Shown piece after piece: positions 1 through 12,500 of a DNA stretch of 64,000 bases. The DNA comes from Siphonodentalium dalli (Eukaryota > Mollusca > Scaphopoda > Gadilida > Siphonodentaliidae), in contig CP136066.1 in NCBI GenBank assembly GCA_032622095.1, forward strand, positions 105,733,319 to 105,797,318. The letters are read 5' to 3'. Both the position numbers and the translations under genes were made by a program. Within the stretch, counting starts at the first letter, position 1. Every line of letters starts with the position of its first letter. The notes below the pieces were generated by a model that made no database searches, was not told the DNA's origin, and saw only the letters and a program-made list of their open reading frames with translations.

Positions 1-310
1 TGGTAGTTGACATCTTTATCGGCAAATCTTTTATTGCATCAGATTGATTAGCGTGTAATATCTGGAAAAACCTCAAAAGAGTTCAATAACATAGAGCTAT
101 AAATTTGAACAAATATCCATTAATAATAAGAGGTTGCACAACGGATGCTGGGATACCCCCATGGTGACAAATTGAAATAAGAGCAGGTCGGAAACCAAAC
201 GGAAAATGTGAACAACGTCAATGACCCCTCTTTTGAGCATATATGGCACGAAACGTGAGCATCGAAAACTATATATCCAGTTCAATAAATATTTTTTTTT
301 ATATGCTCAT

Positions 311-1736
311 ATGAGTGTGTTGTCCATAGTGAGATGTATAGGTATACAGGGAGAGGTCATGGTCAGGTGTGGGGTGAATCGGTATGCATGGAGTGACTGT
401 ATGGTGTATGGTTGTGTGTATCCTGTACGGGTGCACCCGGTGTGCCTGTATGGACATTGATGTGGAGTATGGATATAGCTACATGGTCATCTATGTATTG
501 ATTATGTAGATATGGAGTGACTGTAAGGTCATGGGTGGGATGTACATGTGTTTTCTGTATGATCATGGATGGGGTGTGTGGATAAATAGTGAGTGATTTT
601 ATGGTTATGGGTAATGTGTATGGTATACATGGAATGACTGTACTGTATATGTGAGGTGTGTATATGCATACCTGGAGTAAGCTGGGTGGACATTATCATG
701 TGGGTATATAGGGAGTGTCCTTGTGGTAACGGATGGGATGTATATGTATATATCTCGTGGATGTATTATCATTGGTGGGTGTGTAGGGATTAGCTGTATG
801 ATCATGGATGGCGTGTATGATTATACAGTGCATTGCTGAATTGTCATGTGTGAGGTGTATATGCACGTATGGATGGTATGAGTGGTCGTGTGTGCGGGTT
901 TTTGTATATATGGAAGGACTGAATGGCCAGTGGTGAGGTGTATATGTATACCTGTAGTGACTCTATGGTCTAGGGTGGGCTTCATATGTATATATCGAGT
1001 GGTTATATGACTGTGTGTGGAATATGTATACAGGTAGTGACTGTATGGTCAATGGTGAGATGAGTAGGTATACAAGGAGTGACTGTATGATCATAAATGT
1101 AATGAATATCTATACAGCGAGTGACTAAATGGTCATGTGTCAGGTGTGTGAGTATACCTGGTGTTCCTGCTTGGCGACTCGTGGCGGTATGGTCATGTGT
1201 AGGTTATGCGGGTATACACACGCGTTGCTATATGGTCATGGGAGAGGTGTATGTGTATATAGCGAGTGGCTATATGGCCATGGATGATGTGCATATGCAC
1301 ACATGGAGTGACTATACTGACATGGCTAGGGTGTATTAGTATATCTTGAGTGGCTATTCGACTACGGTGTGACAAATATGGATACAGTGAGTGACATGGC
1401 CAATGGTGAGGTGAATATGTATACCATACACATTACCCGTAACCATAAAATCACTCACTATTTATCCACACACCCCATCCATGATCATACAGAAAACACA
1501 TGGACATCCCACCCATGACCTTACAGTCACTCCATATATACATAATCAATACATAGATGACCATGTAGCTATATCCATACACCACATCAATGTCCATACA
1601 GGCACACCGGGTGCACCCGTACAGGATACACACAACCATACACCATATAGTCACTCCATGCATACCGATTCACCCCACACCTGACCATGACCACTCCCTG
1701 TATACCTATACATCTCACTATGGGCAACACACTCAT
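311..1736. repeat. Inverted pair of degenerate minisatellite arms
   Basis: The stretch 311-626 reappears as a near-identical reverse complement at 1421-1736, giving 316-bp arms around a spacer of about 790 bp. Arms and spacer are built from degenerate units of about 50-60 bp around phrases such as GGAGTGACTGTATGGTCATG and GTGTATATGTATACC. The strand bias (G/T-rich on the left, A/C-rich on the right) flips at about 1420. Open frames here exist only because the repeat lacks stops; they encode low-complexity His/Thr/Tyr or Val/Tyr/Met strings and are not genes. Confidence 0.85.
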
Positions 1737-1799
1737 AACCATATAGTCACTCATTGTATACATATTCACATCATTCATGACATACACTAACTCCATGTA

Positions 1800-3495
1800 T
1801 ACCTATTCACCTCACCTATGATCATAGAGTAACTCCCTGGCTACCATCTTGGCATCCATCCTGTATCCAGTTGATATTGGTTTATCAAAATGGACCAGAA
1901 GAGCCACATATTATGGTTCATCTCAGTTCCGTCTCAAAGTTCTGCCCATTTCCTTTCAATAATATGGTCAGAATCACAAAAGAGGTTCTCCGCAAAATTC
2001 CATACTTTAAAATGAATTTGTCATGCCCCATACGAAACTGGGACAACCATAATAGAACATTTAGTTGTCAGTTAATTAAGACATTATTGAATTATATACC
2101 ATATGAGTCTGTGTTAATAATAAATGGGAATAAAATAAAGTAACACCATTTAAGATTCATTTGAGTTTTTAAAAAACACTTAATAATAAATGGGGATAAA
2201 ATAAAGTAACACCATTTAAGACTCATTTGAGTTTTTAAATTTACCCTTTGGGACCTCATTCTGCAAATGACATGAATATGTATACCCAGGCTTTGACCTA
2301 GATTAGTCATGTGAATTTGCAATAAATCCCTGTAACTGTGGTTTTACGTCTGGGAAAAAATTTGGGGGGGGGGGGTATACTTTTTAGGGTGCTATAAAAA
2401 AAATTGCTCAAGGCTGACAGATGGCCAGCCGATAAAATCTTGATGTCGGATACCTGAATTTACAAAATCCGCAGAGAAAAAAACTTTATACGCGAAAACA
2501 CGCATTATTGCACTTAGTTTTTCAAAAAATATGACATTTTTTGATATTTAAAATGTCTAGTTTATAAGTGATGTTTGGTTTTCAATATCTTACTAGTGGT
2601 ACAGAACCAAATGGCAATACTAACACTTTTTTTTACTAAATACTCATTGACGAGTAATTCCCATAGGAAATGTTCAGATAATAAGTTCAACAAATGACAA
2701 TAGGTCATTTTTTTAACTGAACGTTTCCCACCAATAAATAAAAAATATTTTGCACTTGTCTTTTCTTTTCGTCCAGCTGAAGTCTGCTCATAAATGCCCC
2801 TCCACATGAATAATAGAACATTCCAATTTATAATATTAAAACCGAATGGGATAATCCATCTAGTATAGAAAGGGTTAAATTAGATATTGCATCTTGTTGT
2901 AAATGGAGGACTGAAACCCTGAATACAACTCAATGACTGTGGTGTCGCTCACCAGACTGTAAAGAGAGAAAGACTGGGACTCTGAAGACTAGAATAGTCA
3001 GTACTTGTCAAATCACTTTAAAACAAGTAGTTCTAAACAGTGACACAGGTAGAAGGTCTTCGTTAACGGTGGGAGGGGATATGGGGGTGTCCACCTTGAA
3101 TGTTAACTGCACACCCTGACCCCTCCATTGCCCAAACTAAATTACAACTGGTACTTCAAAATCTCCAACAGTTGGAAATTTATCAAAACCTTACGGATAA
3201 TACCGGTATATATAAAAATTATTACATGTAATATAAGAATCTATATACAAGTACCAAACATGAATTCATAGCATAGATAGGGTTGGTGCGGGAGTGTTAC
3301 ATCTTCTATCTCTGATGCCAACCAGGATATGTCTTGTTGACATCCAGGATACAGAATCAGAAACCACCTATTCGTTTCTGCATGTATTTGAGGAAAAGGA
3401 GGGTAATTGTAAGATAAATGATAATACTTTAAATTTCAACACTATTTGTGACTTCAAGTGCATCAAGAAAGAATGAGTTTTCATGAGAATCTTAC
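1800..3495. other. Non-coding stretch downstream of the last visible DPH6 exon
   Basis: AT-rich DNA without a convincing gene. The final short coding exon of DPH6 should lie here or left of the window, but none could be assigned. A roughly 60-bp unit containing TAATAAATGGGGATAAAATA is duplicated directly at about 2114-2240. A G tract sits at 2367-2377. The segment 2244-2275 ends in ACCTCATTCTGCAAATGACA, matching one end of the mariner-like MITE family at 13399 and 62698. Confidence 0.5.
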
Positions 3496-3586
3496 CGATT
3501 TATCTTCCAAGTGCATCTTCTTGAAATTGAGATATCCAACTGGAGCAAAAGCATCTTGTGAATGAATCACTGTCTCTGTTTCATCA
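3496..3586 (-). CDS. DPH6: DPH6 coding exon 8
   Basis: The acceptor is TTGTCTTTCAG and the donor GTAAGATTC. It encodes DETETVIHSQDAFAPVGYLN followed by FKKMHLEDKS. This corresponds to the last conserved block before the divergent C-terminus, so one more short exon is expected. Confidence 0.92.
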
Positions 3587-6500
3587 CTGAAAGACAATAA
3601 ATAAATTTTATTATATTCTTATGTGTGAATAGCCTAGATTTCTCAAGTGATAATAAATGGTAATTTCACTAGTGAATTATGTCACTTAACTAGCTAGTAA
3701 GAGTTCATACACACTATCAAAATTTATGCATCATGGGTATAATGCCAGTATTATTCAGATTTCTGGTAAATCAGGTGTTTATATTGCAATATAATAAACA
3801 GAATAATCACTTGATTAAACTGGTGATGCGAAATAATTCATTCGAGACAGGGACTCTTTTGTAACCACACAATGCGCTCTCATGTTTGTACAATGTCAAT
3901 GCCTCTCATGAATTATTTCACATCACAGTTCAATCAATTGATAACTCTCTATTGAGAAAAAAAAAGAATTAAGAGAGCTCATAGTTGGCAGTCAGCATGA
4001 TAAACACAGGAAAGCTCATTGTTGGCTGTCGATAAACACAGGAAAGCTCATTGTTGGCTGTCGATAAACACAGGAAAGCTCATTGTTGGCTGTCGATAAA
4101 CACAGGAAAGCTCATTGTTGGCTGTCGATAAACACAGGAAAGCTCATTGTTGGCTGTCGATAAACACAGGAAAGCTCATTGTTGGCTGTCGATAAACACA
4201 GGAAAGCTCATTGTTGGCTGTCGATAAACACAGGAAAGCTCATTGTTGGCTGTCGATAAACACAGGAAAGCTCATTGTTGGCTGTCGATAAACGCAGGAA
4301 AGCTCATTGTTGGCTGTCGATAAACGCAGGAAAGCTTATTGTTGGCTGTCGATAAATGCAGGAAAGCTCATTGTTGGCTGTCGATAAACACAGGAAAGCT
4401 CATTGTTGGCTGTCGATAAACACAGGAAAGCTCATTGTTGGCTGTCGATAAACACAGGAAAGCTCATTGTTGGCTGTCGATAAACGCAGGAAAGCTCATT
4501 TTGGCTGTCGATAAACGCAGGAAAGCTCATTGTTGGCTGTCGATAAATGCAGGAAAGCTCATTGTTGGCTGTCGATAAATGCAGGAAAGCTCATTGTTGG
4601 CTGTCGATAAACGCAGGAAAGCTCATTGTTGGCTGTCGATAAACACAGGAAAGCTCATAGTTGGCTGTCGATAAACACAGGAAAGCTCATAGTTGGCTGT
4701 CGATAAACACAGGAAAGCTCATTGTTGGCTGTCGATAAACACAGGAAAGCTCATTGTTGGCTGTCGATAAACACAGGAAAGCTCATTGTTGGCTGTCGAT
4801 AAACACAGGAAAGCTCATTGTTGGCTGTCGATAAACACAGGAAAGCTCATTGTTGGCTGTCGATAAACACAGGAAAGCTCATTGTTGGCTGTCGATAAAC
4901 ACAGGAAAGCTCATTGTTGGCTGTTGATAAACACAGGAAAGCTCATTGTTGGCTGTCGATAAACACAGGAAAGCTCATTGTTGGCTGTCGATAAACACAG
5001 GAAAGCTCATTGTTGGCTGTCGATAAACAAAGGAAAGCTCATTGTTGGCTGTCGATAAACACAGGAAAGCTCATTGTTGGCTGTCGATAAACACAGGAAA
5101 GCTCATTGTTGGCTGTCGATAAACACAGGAAAGCTCATTGTTGGCTGTCGATAAACACAGGAAAGCTCATTGTTGGCAGTCGATAAACATGGGAAATCTG
5201 ATCATTGGCAGTAAGCATGATAAACACATATCAACTGATTCTTGAGTTTCTTTTGGTATGCTACATGTACCTGTAATTTTTTAGGATAACTTGGCTGTTA
5301 TATTAAATGTTGAACTTTCATAATATAAATCTTATATGGGATTGATCCAATAAAATAAATTGTTCGATTGATGAGTTTAACATACATAATAATCTTTTTC
5401 TTGAAGATTGGACAATCCAATGTGAATGACTCGTACTCTCCTCCCTCACCACAAATATTCAAGCCGTACTTCTTATCCTGAAAAAAAAATGACAAATGAT
5501 ATTCTGAGATATGACAAATATAAAACAAAATTAAATATGGGAAGCCTTCCACTTCGTTCATTTAGATGTTTCTGATGGTTATTTTTGAAAGCTCCTGAAA
5601 GGTCCGTATTCCATTGAAAGGTCTGTATTTCATTAACAAGTATTTCTTATAAGCAATGAAAATCAAGAATATATAACTAGTATATTCAGAAATTAGTAAT
5701 AGAGACAGTAATATCATGTCATCTGGTAATTATATGTCATTTGTTCATCACCTCTTGTAGAAGATTTTGTTACAACTTTTCATCAAAGGCAATTAGACAG
5801 GTCATATATCTATAAACAAAAATGTGAAACCAAAGAGACAATAACTCAACAAGTAGATGTCCAATCGATCTCAAAATGCCCAGTGACGAGCCAAGAGATT
5901 TCAAACTGGGAGAAGTCGTTTCTCTCTGTTTGTTTATTACCGGTAGGAAGAAGTGGACTGTTATCAGGGAGAAGTAACAATGGCTGAAGTTGAATTTACA
6001 CCCCAATATCAACCTTATATGATCCAATAAGTATCATGCAACACAAGAGCCCATTTATAAAACCATTATAGTGAGTAAGAACACCATTACAATCAGTAAA
6101 TATACTTAAAATATGCTATTGGGCACACATGCATACTGGTATATGAGAGAGAAGTCACTTCTCCCAAGTTGCCCTCTATACTTGTCACTTCTCCCAAGTT
6201 GCCCTCTATGTTCGTTACTGGGCATGCCCACAAATCTTCATTGCCAACTAAATGGCAATTGATCCTAGTAGACCCCTCTCCCAAATTACCATTTTTATCA
6301 TGTGAGGATGGATCTCTTCTAGGCTTCTGTGTAAATGTTCATCAGGGTTCAGTCCTGTAAAATATCATGAGTAACCTTAATAGGATAATTATATTATGCT
6401 ACCTGGTAACACTTCCATGACTGGAGCTTCCTGAAATTTTACATAAACCCTGTGCCAATGCATTCTCTTATAAATCATTGCATATATAAGAGAATACATT

Positions 6501-9500
6501 GGCCTAACAATATTTACTTTGACCTTGTAAGCCAATGCATTCTCTTATATATGCAAGGCTCCCTATGGGAGACTCGCATATATAAGAGAATGCACTGGCA
6601 CATGATTGTTAAAGCTGCACCAGCGCAGCACCCATCATGAAAGGGTTAAAATGCAACAGCTTATTTTCTATATATATTTTTTTTTAAATCATCTTGTGTC
6701 AAATGAAAATTATTTCACTCAACTGCCGAGTCCCAATTTAATGATATATGAATATGCTTCCTCTCTCCTGAACCATTATGTTCAATTCAGAGGCTAAATT
6801 ATTTTACAGCAAATACTAACCAATGATTCAACTTCCAGATAGCTATCATAATATAGATTTTTGAGTGCTATGTATCTACTGTATACAATTTCAATTCAGA
6901 AGATGTATTAACCCTCCCATGGCTGGAAATTTTGCGAAAACCATGCGCCAATTCATTCTCTTATATATGCGAGTCTCCCATAGGCAGCCTTGTATATATA
7001 AGAGAATACACTGGATTAACAATATTTCGCTTGACATTGTAAGCCAGTGCATTCTATTATATATGCGAGGCTCCCTATGTGAGACTCGCATATATAAGAG
7101 ACTGCACTGGCACAGGGTCTTTAATGCTGCACCAGCTCAACTCCAACCATGAAAGGGTTAATAATCTACTAATGTGTTTCCCCTCTCCTGAACCAGTATT
7201 TTCAATTCAGGGGGAGGGAAGTTAACAATCTACAACAAATACTAACTAATGATTCTATTTCCATATAGCTATGACAATATAGATTTATGCGTGATATGTA
7301 TCAACTGTACTCTCGCAGGTAGCCTCGCATATATATGAGAATACATTGTCCTACATTTACCTTGACCTTGTAAGCCAGTGCATTCTCTTATATATGCAAG
7401 GCTCCCGATGGAGACTCACATATATAAGAGAATGCACTGGCGCAGGATCTTTAATGCAGCACCAGCACAGCTCCCGTCATGAAAGGGTTAATGATCAATC
7501 AGACTGGCTTTACTTCCGTGGTTAACATAGTCTACAAATTTCATGGTATTAATACTGGTGATTTTATCCCAGGAAAATATTTCAATGACAGAATGTTTGT
7601 GACCCTGCAGAATATATTTTAAGCCGGGCGCACATGTCACAACAATGTTGTGCAACAATGTTGTAGGGGTCATACAACATTGTTGTAAGTGTCCGCACAC
7701 GCTACAACAAAATGACACAATGTTGTGACTGACCGCACACAAAGAATTTGTTGTACAACAAGTCACATGATAAAACGTCATCAAATCACGCGTTTGTTGC
7801 ATACTAATTTCAGCTCAGGGTTTTTCCCAAAGTTGATCGATGCGGAAAGCAGGCATCAGGCTAGATCATGCCACGAATCTCTACTCTGGGCCTGGCTGAC
7901 GCCCATAGAGTCAGAGTAGAGATTCATGGCATGATCTAGCCCCAGGCGCTATATTTATTTCTTCCGACTTTTAAATAAATGTTATCTTGTCTTATCTTAT
8001 GTGATGACAAAATTCAGTGACATTTCATTATATATAGGCCTATATATATAGACACTGAACTGATTTTGACCAATTTAGTACACTTTTTATTAGGTTATAT
8101 GGAGTTATCATTAAACCTCCAGGCCATAATTTGGTTATTTTGTACCTCCTGTGTTATTGGGGAGGGGATATCAGTATTATTTTACCTCATTTATTAAGTT
8201 ATATGGAGTTATCAGTAAAACTCCATGGTGGGTGAGGGCATAATATACTCCAAACATGGACCTTGTTTTTTTTGGACAGAGTTCCTCTTACAAGTGTTTA
8301 TGAATACATCTCATGTCCTTTCAGTATTATTGGGAATTTTGGAAGGAGCGTGTAGTCGTGGACCTTGATTTCGAACCTTTATAATGTTATTTTCACTTCT
8401 ATGTCTTGGTGAATTAACTTCCTATCCAAGGGAATGACACACCCACATCTTGAAAATTGTACAGGTCTGGGTGAATCACCAATAAGCGAGATCACTGAGT
8501 CGTGGCCATATTGGATTCATCCAGCTCAGATTCATGGTTTCAGAGATTGATCCAGCTCCGGTTGTGTGGCACTAGGGCTACAGGTCAAAGTTCTTGAGCA
8601 GCATTTCCATATGTGGAAGTCATGAATAATTCATGACTTCCACACAGAGAATGCCACTCCAGAACCCCCGACCCGTAATACCAAAACAACAGAACCGGGC
8701 GTGGTGGATCCAATATGGACACGACTCGCACGAGTCAGAGACAGGTCATATTGATCGACAACAGCCTGATCGGGCAATAATCGACTGATGGATCTTTCTC
8801 AGCCATAACGGTTGCATAACAGATGTTTCGCTCTCTAAAATTGGTATAAATTTTCACTGTAAACATCCATCAATTCTAGGTGTAAATAGGAACCGACATA
8901 AAAAACTTCCTTTACGCAAATGTTATGAAATCAATGAATATTAATCTGTGATAGAACCCATATACATCTCGACCGATCGGTCTATTATAGTAATTTTATA
9001 GTCAAGTTGGGCTATCATAGATCAATCGGTGGTTCAATCAGATTCAGTCAATTCAGACCTGTACTGCTGTAGTCTGTAGACAGTGTAGTTTGTAGTAAAT
9101 TGTACAAATTACAATTGTCAAGACATGGGAAGTGGAACACCATCACTGACCATTGGATAGAAAATTATCACCAAGACATAGAATAATTGAAATCAATTTC
9201 TTAAACTAGAAGTTTATGGGAGGCCAAATTCACATTTATTAATAATTGCGCTGAAGAGCAATCCAATTGCGCTGAAGCGCAATCCAATTGCACTGAAGCG
9301 CAATCCAATTGCGCTGAAGCGCAATTCAATTGCGCTGAAGCACAATCCAGCTTGATTCATATCTGAAGCGCAATTATTGTTACAAGATTATACCCCTGAA
9401 TAGATAGGTTATTCCATTAATTAATTTTCTATTGGATTTATTCATTAATTAACTGGGGGGTTTAGCCATATATATAAAACTAGAAGGTGACCCGACTTCG

Positions 9501-12500
9501 TCCGGGCTTTGACCTTGAATTGTCTATTTTGAAGGCCAAGGTCAAGTGGGGTCACGATTTGACCCGTCCAAAACACTGCCCGAACAAAAGTACCCGACAA
9601 AAGTACCCGTCGAAATCCATCCGGTTTTACCCGATTTGACCTTGTAGAAGGTGACCCGACTTCGTCCGGGCTTTGACCTTGAATTGACAATTTTGAAGGT
9701 CAAGGTCAGGTGGGGTCAAACACCAACACCCCAAAAATGGTGGAAATCGGCCCAGCGGATACCGGGAAATCGGTCCAGCGGATACCGAGATACCCTATGC
9801 ATCAAATTTCGTCCGTAAAAATCCGCCAGTTTAACCCGATTTGATTTCCACTCAAGTATATAAACGCGCCTCATATACACACGCTCATTAATTGTCAAGT
9901 TTCAACGTAAAGATAAATTACCATCGGTGCCCGAGATATCGCCAAGACGTCTGAAACAGTCAAATGCATCGGCCGGTTAAGCGTTAACGTGATCTAACGT
10001 TATGACCTCTAACGACGTCATAGAAGTTACGCATTGTTTTTATCCTGATGGAAGATAGTACCACTTCTTCTTGATAATTGAGGCAGATAACTAAAACGGA
10101 TACATACGCATTATATATCGTTGGAAAGAGGAAACACGAAAGATTCTCACAGTGTCATCATTATGACTGGCATTTTATTATTCGCGCTGTTTCGAATCGA
10201 TTTGTAAGCACCGAACTCAAATGAAAGTCCTGTAACACAGCGTAAAAACAGATTTGACCTCGGCACGTGAAAAGTTGACCTCGGATCTGAAAATCAATAG
10301 GCCTATGTCACCCCCCGGCCGAAAATACCCCCACATACCAAGTTTCATCGAAATCGGGTCCGCCGTTTTCGAGTTCATCGATTACACACACACAAACACA
10401 CACACAAACAGATCTTCCAAAATATATAATAGATTAATTGCGCTTCAGCGCAATTCAATTGTGCTGAAGTGCAATTAATTTTCAATTGCGCTGAAGCGCA
10501 ATTGAATTGGACTGAAGCACAATTGAATTGCGCTGAAGCACAATTGAATTGCGCTGAAGCGCAATTGATTGTGCTGAAGCGCAATTGATTGTGCTGAAGT
10601 GCAATTCAATTGCGCTGAAGCACAATTATTAATAAATGTGAATTTGGCCTCCCATAGAAGTTGGCCATTGCCATCGTTGAATGTGTTGTGGTGTTGTCAA
10701 AAATGTAATAGCAATATATTATACAGTATGGTAGGGCCTACTGGAGAACACGTGAATGCCATGTACCCACATTCAAGTGGCTGGTAAATAAAATAAAATC
10801 ACATTTCGAACCCAGGAACCACTCCACTCAGTCATGCTATTAGTGTGGTCGTTGAAGCAGAATTTGGGGATCAACCCGGAATAAATTGGATACAAGCTGA
10901 TTTTGGTGTCATTCGACGCGGAAAAGCCTCAGGAACAACATATCCAAAATCCGCAAAAATCCGCTGTGGGGAAACTTTGTTATCCAAGATGGCGTCCAAC
11001 ATGGTTGTCTATACTACATCAGTTCTCGAAACAAGTCATTATACGATATATTGTGGCATCGGAATTACGCCGTTATACCAGTTTGTGTTAAATTATAGCA
11101 CGGGAGCGAATAGAGTGACACGCACAGAAAATCATACAATCGTGGCCATGAAATGGCTGTCAAAATGGCCACAACTGCAAGCAATACAACAAAGAAAGCA
11201 ACATATTGGATAACCACATATGAGTGAAAATATGTATTGATAATACACAAGTCGGTTGTTGAATATCTTTAAAGGTACACACATCATTAAACAGATCCAT
11301 CTGAAGGATTTATTGGCCACTGTATCGCAAGTCAAACCCCAATGGTTTGCGTCTTTAAAGTTTGTGTGTTCTGCTTATCCAACATCCAATTGTCGGGCCA
11401 AAAATAATAATATCTGACATGCAACACACGAACTAATGTTTCACCTCACAGTTCATGGTAGTTTCATTCGGCATGATGATTATGTTTTGAATGTAACGCC
11501 GAAATTTAAGTGCACACTCTAGCGGTCTAAATGTTAGTTATATTTCCGGAATTGTCAACACTCCCGGTGATATTAAACAATACATATTTGTAGCAATGCT
11601 TATTATACTGTAAAGAAACACTCATATCTTCAATAGATTAGCACCGCGTCTCACCAGATCAAAGAGACGGTACAACACACATTGTATGTAAGACTAATTT
11701 TCATGCTGCTAACAAACCGTGTTCTTAGCAGACAATTTTGTTCAAATTACTTCAATCACAACTTTACAACTGGAATATGCAGCTATGCAATGCACACTAT
11801 TAGTTTTCAGTATATTTTTGTTTGAAAATATCTTACCATTACCACCCACATAATCATGCTAAATATCGAGTGATCACCGTTTAAGATGTTATTTCAACGT
11901 TAAACATTCATGCAATAGTATTAATTGTGGTTCTGTGTGCAGCAGCTATGTGTAACATTAGGGAGAAGGAGTAAACGTGGTGATGCGGTTGAAGAAAACG
12001 TAGTAAGTTTCGCGTAGATGTGGCCTTGGTGAATTCAACCAAATATAATTTCCAGGTATAAACACAGTCTTTGTCACAGAGTATGTAGGCAATTTTGGTC
12101 AAGTTTAGAATTTATTGACGATAGTCTATGGTACTCATTCGTGTTTTAATAAATTTAGTTCATGGTATACCACCATGCATTCTTGTGATAAAAGCGAAAT
12201 ATTCGTGTTTTATCACTTGATCTGAGGCAGCTATGACCACTATTTTGAGACACGGACAATGGAATATACGCATTTTACCCAGTACTATATGAATATCTTT
12301 CATACCGTTTTATATCAGTTAATTTTTAAAGGTTTCATGCTGTAGATATCAAAATAAATGATGATCGGTCACATTCGTGAGACTGCTCGGAGTACACATT
12401 TTTCTGCTTCTAGAAAAAGGTCTCATAGTCAATACATCTCTACTAAATCCCATTTAGCTGTTTAATTACATATATATCACACGATTCAAGATAAGCAGTA

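Noticed and set aside
221-1796. Multiple 60-79-codon frames
   Set aside because: Stop-free low-complexity products of the inverted minisatellite; the same peptides appear on opposite strands because the DNA is palindromic.
3999-5226. CRISPR-like array (32-bp repeats)
   Set aside because: Units are contiguous with no spacers, and the setting is an animal intron.
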